Assembly: GCA_003521845.1 (NCBI GenBank)
Contig: DPHB01000044.1
Coordinates: 106,950 to 117,499, forward strand
Source: Oceanospirillaceae bacterium
GTDB lineage: Bacteria; Pseudomonadota; Gammaproteobacteria; Pseudomonadales; Balneatricaceae
DNA length: 10,550 nt
Direction of reading: 5' to 3'
A program made the translations under genes and the position numbers. Positions within the stretch are counted from its first letter, which is position 1, and every line of letters starts with the position of its first letter. Below the pieces are notes generated by a model. That model was not told where the DNA came from. It did no database searches and worked only from the letters and a program-made list of their open reading frames with translations. Below are positions 1 to 6,867 of the stretch, in pieces.

Positions 1-120
1 GGCCGGTGCTAATGCGGGCAGCAAACGTAAACGAGCCGCTGCAGACAAGGCTTCCAAAGTGACCTCATGGGCGGTTTCAGCAGACAGTTGAAAAAGCAGA
101 CTACGAGCGATGGAAAACAA
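1..120 (-). CDS. pyrD: Dihydroorotate dehydrogenase (quinone), class 2, N-terminal fragment
   Basis: PyrD oxidises dihydroorotate to orotate in pyrimidine synthesis and passes electrons to the quinone pool at the inner membrane. Only the first 40 codons are in the window; the rest lies beyond base 1. The fragment begins LFSIARSLLFQLSAETAHE and continues as an alanine/leucine-rich helix. This matches the N-terminal membrane-associating helices of class 2 PyrD (E. coli begins MYYPFVRKALFQL and has an ERAHEFT-like segment). Aligning these puts the start at a TTG codon (complement of 118-120). An AGG lies about 8 bases upstream of it, and no in-frame ATG lies nearby. The active-site region is not visible. 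The identification rests on this short N-terminal match, made from memory, but the match is distinctive. The plus-strand frames over this stretch are shadows. Confidence 0.85.
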   Translation of the reverse strand, partial: MFSIARSLLFQLSAETAHEVTLEALSAAARLRLLPALAPA

Positions 121-159
121 ATTATGTACCTGTTGGACGGTGATAATAGAACAGCCTCC

Positions 160-165
160 ATTATA
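160..165 (-). promoter_or_regulatory. Candidate -10 element (TATAAT) for pyrD
   Basis: The minus strand reads a perfect TATAAT here, about 40 bases upstream of the pyrD TTG start. This would give a short leader of roughly 30 bases. No convincing -35 hexamer sits 16-18 bases further upstream: that stretch reads GGAAGC or GGGAAG. The call therefore rests on the -10 alone, in the right place and orientation. Confidence 0.4.
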
Positions 166-317
166 CCTTATTTCTTAGGTCGCTTCCCATTCCAGACAAA
201 GCCTACATGCAGCAGCATTTTGTTACAAAAAACGTCAAGGAAGACAACAGAATGGCCGCGGCACATTTGATATCTTGAACATCCAACAACTCACTCAGCA
301 ACGCAATAGGTAACGAC

Positions 318-527
318 ATGAGCCAACAGCAAGCGGACATTTGCGAACAAACAACGATCAATGAATTAGCCGACATAGTACGTGATATGGAACAATCCAT
401 GACTATACGTATCTACGATGATAACAATGAAGTCATCGGTGCCATACGCCTAGTGCACGTCGACGAAATACAACAGATAGATCATATGCGCAGCCTGCAA
501 CAAGTCGGCCGAAGCCATTTGCACTAA
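318..527 (+). CDS. Hypothetical small protein, 69 aa
   Basis: I do not recognise this small protein. It is acidic, with an N-terminal helix-like part (residues 1-28, rich in Q, E and D) followed by a stretch that looks like two beta strands around a turn (MTIRIYDDNNEVIGAIRLVHV, about residues 29-49). It ends in a short basic, histidine-rich tail. There is no signal peptide or membrane segment. An AGGTAA lies a few bases upstream of the ATG, a fair ribosome-binding site. It sits between divergent pyrD and convergent dusC, with its stop only 3 bases from the dusC stop. The reverse strand has only a low-complexity open frame here. It could be a real small gene or a chance frame; the plausible strand pattern, the ribosome-binding site and the snug fit favour a gene. 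Confidence 0.5.
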   Translation: MSQQQADICEQTTINELADIVRDMEQSMTIRIYDDNNEVIGAIRLVHVDEIQQIDHMRSLQQVGRSHLH

Positions 528-530
528 GGT

Positions 531-1466
531 TTAGCTGCTTGCAAAACAAGCCACAATGTCAGGCAAAGATTTGAGACGTTTGATCTGAGCAAAGGCCAAC
601 GCGGCTTCTGGGTACACGCGGCCCAGTAGCGCCAACCATTGTTTAATGCGAGCGCCTTGAAAACGTTCTGGCACTTGATCTGCAACGCGCTGACAAAACA
701 TCAGCAACAATGGCTGCAAATCTGCCCAAGTGTAAGCAGGTAAATCGGGATTACGCAGGCTTCTGGCCAGATCTGGCCGCCACACCACTCCACGGCCCAG
801 CATGACATCGTCACACCCACTCACCTGCTGGCAACGCACATAGTCATCAAAACTCCACACTTCTCCATTAGCAATCACAGGGATGTCCACTGTTGCACGA
901 ATACGCGCTATCCATTGCCAGTGTGCCGGAGGCTTGTAACCTTCTATTTTGGTACGGGCATGCACAACTAATTCATTGGCTCCTGCTCCAGCAATGGCTT
1001 GCGCGTTATCGATAGCTAAACTTTTATCCTCGTAACCTAAGCGCATCTTGACACTTAACCAGGCATCTGGGCCTATGGCTTGACGCACATTCGTAACTAT
1101 CTCACCAACCCTAGCTGGGTCCTTTAATAAAATGGCACCGCCTTGACTACGATTAACGGTTTTTGCCGGACAACCAAAATTCAAATCCACCCCAGGTGAA
1201 CCTAACTCTAGAGCACGTTGAGCATTAAGGCCTAGCGCTTGTGGATGATTACCTAACAACTGGATACGTACTGGTACGCCAGCTGGCGTTTTGCCACCGG
1301 CATGTAGCTCTGGGCATAAACGATAAAACACCCTAGGTGGCAATAATTGGTCTGTGACGCGGATAAATTCTGTCACGCACAGGTCTATACCACCGACCTG
1401 AGTCAAACAATCTCGTAAAATATTGTCTGCCAAGCCCTCCATCGGGGCCAGAATGATACGACTCAT
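531..1466 (-). CDS. dusC: tRNA-dihydrouridine(16) synthase DusC
   Basis: DusC is a flavin enzyme that uses NADPH to reduce uridine 16 in the D-loop of tRNA to dihydrouridine. The 311-residue protein is close to the family length and lines up end to end with E. coli DusC as I remember it. Visible landmarks are the FMN-binding start LAPMEGL (residues 6-12), the TEFIRV segment (32-37), the catalytic cysteine C99 in NFGCPAKTVN, the conserved lysine K140 in SVKMRLG, H169/R171 in VVHARTK, IANGE (198-202) and LGRG (223-226). The DusC-type motif around the cysteine, together with the IKQWL segment near the C-terminus, favours DusC over DusA or DusB. It is divergent from ribE and faces the small open frame at 318-527. 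No strong Shine-Dalgarno sequence is seen before the ATG. Confidence 0.93.
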   Translation of the reverse strand: MSRIILAPMEGLADNILRDCLTQVGGIDLCVTEFIRVTDQLLPPRVFYRLCPELHAGGKTPAGVPVRIQLLGNHPQALGLNAQRALELGSPGVDLNFGCPAKTVNRSQGGAILLKDPARVGEIVTNVRQAIGPDAWLSVKMRLGYEDKSLAIDNAQAIAGAGANELVVHARTKIEGYKPPAHWQWIARIRATVDIPVIANGEVWSFDDYVRCQQVSGCDDVMLGRGVVWRPDLARSLRNPDLPAYTWADLQPLLLMFCQRVADQVPERFQGARIKQWLALLGRVYPEAALAFAQIKRLKSLPDIVACFASS

Positions 1467-1479
1467 ATACTTTTTCGAC

Positions 1480-1511
1480 TATAATGCCGCCAGATATTAA
1501 TGAATAGGAAG
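1480..1511 (+). promoter_or_regulatory. Candidate ribE -10 element and ribosome-binding site
   Basis: TATAAT lies at 1480-1485 on the plus strand and AGGAAG at 1506-1511, five bases before the ribE ATG. The predicted leader is only about 25 bases, far too short for an FMN riboswitch. The -35 region, which overlaps the start of dusC, is poor. On the minus strand the same bases read TATAGT (1483 down to 1478), a possible -10 for dusC. Confidence 0.45.
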
Positions 1512-1516
1512 TTGAA

Positions 1517-2134
1517 ATGTTTACAGGCATTGTTCAAGGTATGGGCCTAATCAAACAAGTTCGCGCAGGGCAAGATGTACGTAGCTTTGTCATTAGCCTA
1601 CCCACGGCCCTAAGCCAAGCTGTTGCCATCGGTGCCAGCGTGGCGGTAAATGGTACCTGCCTTACGGTGACAGAACAACAAGGTAATGACCTTAGTTTTG
1701 ATGTTATTGGCCAAACCTTAGCGCTTACCAACCTAGGCAAGCTAAAACAAGGTGACCAGGTTAACATTGAACGTTCTTTGAAAATGGGCGATGAACTAGG
1801 TGGCCATATCATTTCGGGTCACGTCAGCACTCACGTAGAAGTCACTGACATTGAACTAGAAGATGACAATACCACCATCTGGTTTGCCCTACCGGAAGCT
1901 CACCGCAAGCATGTATTACCGCAAGGTTTCATTGGTCTAAACGGCTGCAGCCTTACGGTTGCCAAGGTGGAAGCTGGGCGTTTTTGTGTCTGCTTGATTC
2001 CTGAGACGCTACGCATGACTACCTTTGGCAATAGCCAAGTGAATGATTGGGTTAACATGGAAATCGACCATCAAACACAAACCATTGTGGCTACCGTCGA
2101 ACGTGTACTAGCTCAGCAGCTAGCTAACAGCTAA
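1517..2134 (+). CDS. ribE: Riboflavin synthase, alpha chain
   Basis: This enzyme joins two molecules of 6,7-dimethyl-8-ribityllumazine to give riboflavin, the last step of the pathway; it works as a cytosolic homotrimer. The 205-residue protein carries the two tandem lumazine-binding beta-barrel repeats. The first (about 1-97) starts MFTGIVQGMG and has NGTCLTV (45-51). The second (about 98-195) follows GGHIISGHV (95-103) and has GFIGLNGCSLTV (137-148) and IPETLRMTT (161-169). The overall match to E. coli RibC/RibE is strong from end to end. The second repeat reads LNGCSLTV where I recall IDGISLTV in E. coli. The gene stands alone on the plus strand, not in a rib operon. The AGGAAG site supports the ATG. 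The symbol is ribE or ribC depending on convention. Confidence 0.95.
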   Translation: MFTGIVQGMGLIKQVRAGQDVRSFVISLPTALSQAVAIGASVAVNGTCLTVTEQQGNDLSFDVIGQTLALTNLGKLKQGDQVNIERSLKMGDELGGHIISGHVSTHVEVTDIELEDDNTTIWFALPEAHRKHVLPQGFIGLNGCSLTVAKVEAGRFCVCLIPETLRMTTFGNSQVNDWVNMEIDHQTQTIVATVERVLAQQLANS

Positions 2135-2160
2135 ATCAGCCTTCAGCCAGCTGGCTGTTA
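2125..2160. repeat. Inverted repeats at the ribE/hemH tail-to-tail junction
   Basis: A perfect 14-base palindrome, CAGCCAGCTGGCTG, lies at 2144-2157 inside the last hemH codons. TAACAGC at 2125-2131 also pairs with GCTGTTA at 2154-2160 across the ribE stop. Either could fold in RNA read from either direction. There is no run of T after them, so this is not a classical intrinsic terminator. It could slow or trim converging transcripts, or be chance in the codons for the two C-termini. Confidence 0.35.
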
Positions 2161-3113
2161 ACCAAAGCAGCCAGCGCTTCAACTTGACCGTCAGCATCAT
2201 TTAAGCAAGGCATATAAGCAAACTCTTTGCCACCAGCTGCCTTAAAGGCTTCTTCAAACCCCAAAGCCACCTCTTCTAAGGTTTCTAAACAGTCCACCGC
2301 AAAACCTGGGCAAATCACCTGCACCGAGGCAACACCTTGCTTAGCCATGTCTTCTAACATGGGTTCTGCGTAGGGCTGTAGCCATTCTTGATAGCCAAAG
2401 CGAGACTGGAAAGCAATACGATAGGCATCGTCAGCCAAACCTAGCTTATCAGCCAAGGCCTTGCCGGTGACCAAGCATTGATCATAATAAGGGTCACCCT
2501 TGGCGCGAGTCGCTTGCGGTGTACCGTGGAAAGACATCACCAATTGCTCAGCACGTCCGTGCTGCTGCCAATAGGTTTCAACTTGTTTAGCTAAGGCACT
2601 AATATGCTGCTCTTGCGCATAGTAGTCTTGGATAGCCAACAGTTCCGGTGCATAGCCTAACTGCTTACTAGCACGCTCATAAGCATCATAAACAGCCGCC
2701 GTGGTGGTGGTGGAGTACTGCGGAAACAAAGGTAATACCACCAGCTTATCAACCCCCTGCTCCTGTAATTTTGCCATAGCCCCCTGCATACTAGGGTCAC
2801 CATAGGTCATGCCCAGTTCCACTTGCCACTCAAGACTTTGGCTATCGGCCCAAGCTTGCAGCTTACTTTGAATGGATGTGGAGTAAACCGTTAATGGGGA
2901 ACCAGCGTCTAGCCAGATCTTGGCATACAAGGCAGCCGAACGCGCTGGCCGTTTGCGCAGAATAATGCCTCGCAATATGGGTTGCCACAGTAAAGCGGGT
3001 AAATCCACTACCCGCCGATCTGACAAAAACTCTTTTAAATAAGGCTTAAGAGCTTCTGCTGTTGGGGCATTGGGAGACCCTAGGTTTACCAATAATACGC
3101 CGATTTTTGCCAT
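2136..3113 (-). CDS. hemH: Ferrochelatase
   Basis: Ferrochelatase inserts ferrous iron into protoporphyrin IX, the final step of protohaem synthesis, at the cytoplasmic face of the membrane. The protein has 325 residues, normal for the bacterial family. The N-terminus VLLVNLGSPNAPT (7-19) is the family signature. The porphyrin-binding and metal-binding parts follow as GSPLTVYS (71-78), LPLFPQYSTTT (128-138), the catalytic histidine H196 in MSFHGTP, GDPYYDQC (206-213), and the glutamate-bearing motif CPGFAVDCLETLEE (268-281). The gene begins 20 bases after the pepN stop, and its start is preceded by only a weak ribosome-binding site, so it probably relies on read-through from pepN. It ends 1 base from the ribE stop. 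Its place next to pepN rather than with other hem genes is uncommon as far as I know. Confidence 0.95.
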   Translation of the reverse strand: MAKIGVLLVNLGSPNAPTAEALKPYLKEFLSDRRVVDLPALLWQPILRGIILRKRPARSAALYAKIWLDAGSPLTVYSTSIQSKLQAWADSQSLEWQVELGMTYGDPSMQGAMAKLQEQGVDKLVVLPLFPQYSTTTTAAVYDAYERASKQLGYAPELLAIQDYYAQEQHISALAKQVETYWQQHGRAEQLVMSFHGTPQATRAKGDPYYDQCLVTGKALADKLGLADDAYRIAFQSRFGYQEWLQPYAEPMLEDMAKQGVASVQVICPGFAVDCLETLEEVALGFEEAFKAAGGKEFAYMPCLNDADGQVEALAALVNSQLAEG

Positions 3114-3133
3114 TGTCTTATAACTTCAGTCTG

Positions 3134-5779
3134 TTATTGAGCTAGAGCTTTGCTCACAACTTCGTACACATCCATGCTAGGCTGTGCATCTAAGATGCGT
3201 TGCAATTGCTCCCGAACTAGCACTTGACGCTCTGGCGTGTGCTTCTTATAGCGACCCAATGGCTTACTCAAGGCAGCTGCCATCATCGGGTTAATGCTAT
3301 TAAGGGCAATAATTTGACCGGCTATAAATTCATAGCCGCTACCATCGGCGGCATGGAAGTTAATGGGGCTACGCATAAAGCCACCTAACACGCTACGCAC
3401 CTTGTTCGGGTTTTTGATATCAAAGGCAGCATGATCCAACAAGCTCTTCACTTGCTCAATACGCCCGGCTTGATTTGCACCAGATTGTAAAGCAAACCAT
3501 TGATCCACCACCTGCGCATCGTGCTGCCAGCGGCCGTAGAAATCATCCAAGGTGGTTTGCGCAATATCATCATCCATGGCAATCAATGTTTGCAAGGCGG
3601 CGCTAACATCAGTCATATTGGCCTGAGCATGGTACTGAGCTTGAGCCAAGGCCAAGTGAGATTCATCTTCTAGGGTCGACAAATACAACATACACACATT
3701 CTTTAGAGCACGACGCCCAATCGCTTCTCCAGCTTGAGAGAAAGCGCCTTGGTCCTGGCAACGGGTGTAACAAGTTTCTAGCTCGGCTTGTAGGTTTTGC
3801 GCGATATAGCCACGTACAGTCTCACGGCAGATATGGATCAGATCCACATCTACTTGAGCCTGCATTTCTGCTAAATAGGCTTCACTTGGTAACAATACCA
3901 AGCGTGCAACCATCGCCGCATCAAGTTCGGTATTGCTTAAAAGGCTAGCCAACATGTCTAGTAGAGGCTGACCGACAGCATCACCAATGGTTTCCTCAGC
4001 CATCACATCCTGCAAAGCCTTTAGCAACAAACGTTGCACGGCTTCCCAGCGATTAAAGCCATCATCGTCATGTTGCGCCAAAAACATCAACTGCGCGTCT
4101 GAATAGGCATAATCCAGCTTTACTGGTGCTGAAAAGCCACGCAGCAACGAAGGTACAGGACGTTCTGTAACATTACAAAACACATAAGTTTGCTGATCTT
4201 CCAAGACCGACACAACCGCTTCCGTACCTGCTGCGTTGATAGCAGAAGCCTGCTCTGGCCACGCCACCGCAAGCGCCTTACCCGCGCTATCTAGCAAGGA
4301 CATGCGCAAGGGAATATGGAAAGCTAACTTGGTAGCAGATTCTGGCGTTGCTGGCGTCGATTGGTGTACATGCAAGCGATACTCTTGCGCTTGTGCGTCA
4401 TACTCATCACGTACGGATAGAGTCGGCGTACCAGCTTGGCCATACCAACGCTTAAAGCGCGTTAGGTCAACACCACTAGCGTCTTCCATAGCCGCAACAA
4501 AGTCTTCTGTAGTAACCGCTTGGCCATCATGACGGTCAAAGTACAAGTCACTACCCTTGCGGAACAAATCAGGGCCTAACAAGGTATGAATCATACCCAC
4601 AACTTCAGCACCCTTTTCATACACGGTAACGGAGTAGAAGTTATTAATTTCAATATAGGACTCAGGACGAATTGGGTGCGCCATTGGGCCACCGTCTTCG
4701 GCAAACTGTGCGGTACGTAGCAAGGTCACATCGTCTATACGCTTTACCGTACGTGAATACATGTCCGCCGTGTACTCCGCATCGCGGAATACCGTAAAGC
4801 CTTCTTTTAAGCTCAACTGGAACCAGTCGCGACAAGTAACACGGTTACCCGACCAGTTGTGAAAGTATTCGTGACCGACAATGCCTTCGATACGCTCAAA
4901 TTGAGAGTCTGTAGTGGTGTTAGGGTCGGCCAATACACAATCGGAGTTAAAGATATTTAAACCTTTGTTCTCCATAGCGCCCATGTTGAAATCATCAACG
5001 GCCACAATCATAAACAAGTCTAAGTCATATTCGCGACCGTAAACCTTTTCGTCCCACAGCATAGAACGCTTTAGAGACGCCATGGCGTGCTCACACTTAT
5101 GGGCATTATGGGCTTCAACAAAAATATGCAGGTCAACTTCGCGGCCAGAGTATGTGGTGAAGCTATCAGCATGGCGCACCAAATCCCCGGCTACCATAGC
5201 AAATAGGTAGGCAGGCTTGGGGAATGGATCATGCCATACAGCAAAGTGGCGTTCGTCAGCTTCGTCACCCTGTTCAATGGGGTTACCATTGGCTAACAGA
5301 ATAGGATACTGAGCCTTAGGGGCACTGATGCGCGTGGTAAACACCGACATAGCATCTGGGCGATCTAGGTAATAAGTGATGTTGCGAAAACCTTCCGCTT
5401 CACACTGGGTGCAGAACATGCCACCGGACTTATACAAACCTTCTAGGGAAGTATTGTTCTGAGGTTCAATCAAACACACAGTTTGTAGCTCAAACTCTTC
5501 AGGACAAGCCGTTAGCAATAAATCCGTGGTTTTCTGTTGGTAAGCATCTTCAGCAAGTGGTTCGCCATCAATTGCGACACTAACCAAGGACAACATTTTA
5601 CCACCATGCAAAAACAAATCTGCACTAGTGCTGTTACTGGCAGGATTTTTACGCACCTTCAGAGTACTAGTGACTCGTGTATTGCATTCATCAATATGTA
5701 CATCTAGGTGGGTGGTATCAATAATATGGCTAGGTACCTGATAGTCTTTCAGGTGGATCACTTTTGCTTGTTCACTCAT
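3134..5779 (-). CDS. pepN: Aminopeptidase N, M1 zinc metallopeptidase
   Basis: PepN is the major broad-specificity aminopeptidase of the gammaproteobacterial cytosol and finishes the breakdown of peptides to amino acids. At 881 residues it is close to the E. coli enzyme. The beta-rich N-terminal domain (1 to about 195) is followed by the catalytic domain, with the substrate N-terminus-binding motif GAMEN (267-271), the zinc site HEYFH (H303, E304, H307), the third zinc ligand E326 in KEGFTVF, and the transition-state tyrosine Y387 in TVYEKG. The C-terminal helical domain with NKVRSVLGGF and NFHAADGSGYEF segments is typical of the alanyl (E. coli-type) PepN. All key residues are present. Its ATG overlaps the stop of the DUF2797 gene in an ATGA, so translation is probably coupled, and hemH follows closely. 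Confidence 0.97.
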   Translation of the reverse strand: MSEQAKVIHLKDYQVPSHIIDTTHLDVHIDECNTRVTSTLKVRKNPASNSTSADLFLHGGKMLSLVSVAIDGEPLAEDAYQQKTTDLLLTACPEEFELQTVCLIEPQNNTSLEGLYKSGGMFCTQCEAEGFRNITYYLDRPDAMSVFTTRISAPKAQYPILLANGNPIEQGDEADERHFAVWHDPFPKPAYLFAMVAGDLVRHADSFTTYSGREVDLHIFVEAHNAHKCEHAMASLKRSMLWDEKVYGREYDLDLFMIVAVDDFNMGAMENKGLNIFNSDCVLADPNTTTDSQFERIEGIVGHEYFHNWSGNRVTCRDWFQLSLKEGFTVFRDAEYTADMYSRTVKRIDDVTLLRTAQFAEDGGPMAHPIRPESYIEINNFYSVTVYEKGAEVVGMIHTLLGPDLFRKGSDLYFDRHDGQAVTTEDFVAAMEDASGVDLTRFKRWYGQAGTPTLSVRDEYDAQAQEYRLHVHQSTPATPESATKLAFHIPLRMSLLDSAGKALAVAWPEQASAINAAGTEAVVSVLEDQQTYVFCNVTERPVPSLLRGFSAPVKLDYAYSDAQLMFLAQHDDDGFNRWEAVQRLLLKALQDVMAEETIGDAVGQPLLDMLASLLSNTELDAAMVARLVLLPSEAYLAEMQAQVDVDLIHICRETVRGYIAQNLQAELETCYTRCQDQGAFSQAGEAIGRRALKNVCMLYLSTLEDESHLALAQAQYHAQANMTDVSAALQTLIAMDDDIAQTTLDDFYGRWQHDAQVVDQWFALQSGANQAGRIEQVKSLLDHAAFDIKNPNKVRSVLGGFMRSPINFHAADGSGYEFIAGQIIALNSINPMMAAALSKPLGRYKKHTPERQVLVREQLQRILDAQPSMDVYEVVSKALAQ

Positions 5780-6612
5780 GCGCTTAACTGCACCAAATAA
5801 GAAGAATATTTACGGATATTGATAACGCGGCTGGCAAAAATCAAATATTGGCCTTTGATGCCTAACAACTGATCTTCCAATACGGGTTCTTTATCGAGAT
5901 TGTGGGAAACAATTTTAGTTGGGTACTGTTCCACAGGGTACTGCATGCTGGTTGGCGTATGATCTAACCAGGTGTAATCTTGCTCATCTAGAGTAGATAG
6001 CAGGTTATGTAATGGCTCTGCTGCCTCGGCCCGCAAACGGTCACGCTCAGCATTGAGATCCAGTTCTACAGTCTCACCTTTTAGCATAGTACGCCAATTG
6101 GTTTTGTCGGCTACGTAGGCCTTAAGAGCCGTTTCCACCAAGCCTGACAGCTTACGCGTGGCTACCTGCATAATAGGTACCGCTTGTAGTGCGCCTTGAT
6201 CTAGCCAGCGCGTGGGCATTTGATTTACCCGAGTAATGCCTACCTTTAAGGCACTGGAATTGGCAAGGTAAACCACATGGGGCTGCATACAAAAGGCGTC
6301 ACCCCAACTAGCATCACGACAAGTGCCGGCGTCGTAGTGACAGCGTTCTGGGCTCATGATACACAGGTCACATTGCGGTAACTTTTGCATACAAGGGTAA
6401 CAATAGCCTTGGGAATAGCTCTTACGCGTACTACGTCCGCAATGGCTGCAATTGATTTTCCCTAGGTGTTCAAGGCGTATGGTTTTGCCAATCAAGGCAT
6501 TCATATCAATGTTTTGTTGGCCTAGCTGCAGGCTATATTCAACGCGTGCCTGTGGCACCGCCGCAATCGAAGTTGCCATCTTACTAAGGTGGCCTTGTAC
6601 TAGTATCGTCAT
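5776..6612 (-). CDS. DUF2797 family protein, cysteine-rich with a GIY-YIG/T5orf172-like core
   Basis: I recognise this as a DUF2797 protein, a conserved gammaproteobacterial family of unknown function. The 278 residues fall into parts. Residues 1-50 are a GHLSKM-type N-terminal domain. A cysteine/histidine cluster follows (C55, C58, C71, C74, C81, C84, C91, H92, C98, C108) and probably binds two or more zinc ions. The central part runs VVYLA (113-117), KVGIT (123-127), R135, E160 and KTNW with N172. A C-terminal part has GIKGQYLIF (251-259) and NIRKYSSY. The spacing of Y115, VGIT, R135, E160 and N172 resembles the GIY-YIG nuclease layout, nearest to its T5orf172 branch; that is my inference. 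The start overlaps the yeaC stop (TAATG) and the stop overlaps the pepN start. The same neighbours occur beside pepN in Pseudomonas, as I recall. Confidence 0.85.
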   Translation of the reverse strand: MTILVQGHLSKMATSIAAVPQARVEYSLQLGQQNIDMNALIGKTIRLEHLGKINCSHCGRSTRKSYSQGYCYPCMQKLPQCDLCIMSPERCHYDAGTCRDASWGDAFCMQPHVVYLANSSALKVGITRVNQMPTRWLDQGALQAVPIMQVATRKLSGLVETALKAYVADKTNWRTMLKGETVELDLNAERDRLRAEAAEPLHNLLSTLDEQDYTWLDHTPTSMQYPVEQYPTKIVSHNLDKEPVLEDQLLGIKGQYLIFASRVINIRKYSSYLVQLSA

Positions 6613-6863
6613 TAGTGAATCTTAATAATTTGAGCGCTATCCGCTGCTGCTTCGGCGGAGGATTTACACTTATCCTTGATAAAACCGGCGTGTTCTTCTT
6701 TGGGTAGATGCATAGCTTGATAGCGCAGCACAGCTTCCATACAGGATTGCTTTTGCGCGGGCGTCAACACCCGGCCATCAGGCCATTTACCAAGTTCAGT
6801 AGCCAGCTTGAGGCGTTCATATAGTGCTGGCGTCATCTGCGCCAATAGTTGGTTGTATTCCAT
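6612..6863 (-). CDS. yeaC: YeaC family protein (DUF1315)
   Basis: This short cytosolic protein of 83 residues belongs to the YeaC/DUF1315 family, whose function is not known. The signature is clear: MTPALYERLKLATELGKWPD (10-29), then the QKQSCMEAVLRYQAMH segment (37-52), closely matching E. coli YeaC (MTPEVYQRLATAVELGKWPDG). The last 30 residues are less conserved and end in a lysine/alanine-rich tail. The start lies 4 bases after the stop of the upstream IalB-like gene. Its stop codon shares a base with the start of the DUF2797 gene (TAATG), so the two proteins are probably made in linked amounts. The yeaC-DUF2797 pairing is the kind of arrangement that suggests a shared role, but nothing in the sequence says what that is. 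Confidence 0.92.
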   Translation of the reverse strand: MEYNQLLAQMTPALYERLKLATELGKWPDGRVLTPAQKQSCMEAVLRYQAMHLPKEEHAGFIKDKCKSSAEAAADSAQIIKIH

Positions 6864-6867
6864 GTTA

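Noticed and set aside
67..270. Plus-strand open frame of 67 residues
   Set aside because: It overlaps the pyrD start on the other strand, has no ribosome-binding site, and its product has no protein-like pattern.
203..400. Minus-strand open frame of 65 residues, rich in cysteine, serine and leucine
   Set aside because: Composition is that of a shadow of the plus-strand frame at 318-527, and there is no start signal.
1467..1516. FMN riboswitch upstream of ribE
   Set aside because: Only 50 bases separate ribE from dusC and none of the expected conserved RFN segments is present.
4236..4532. Plus-strand open frames inside pepN (this one), ribE, nadK and rsd
   Set aside because: They lie opposite well-supported conserved genes and their products are low-complexity shadows.
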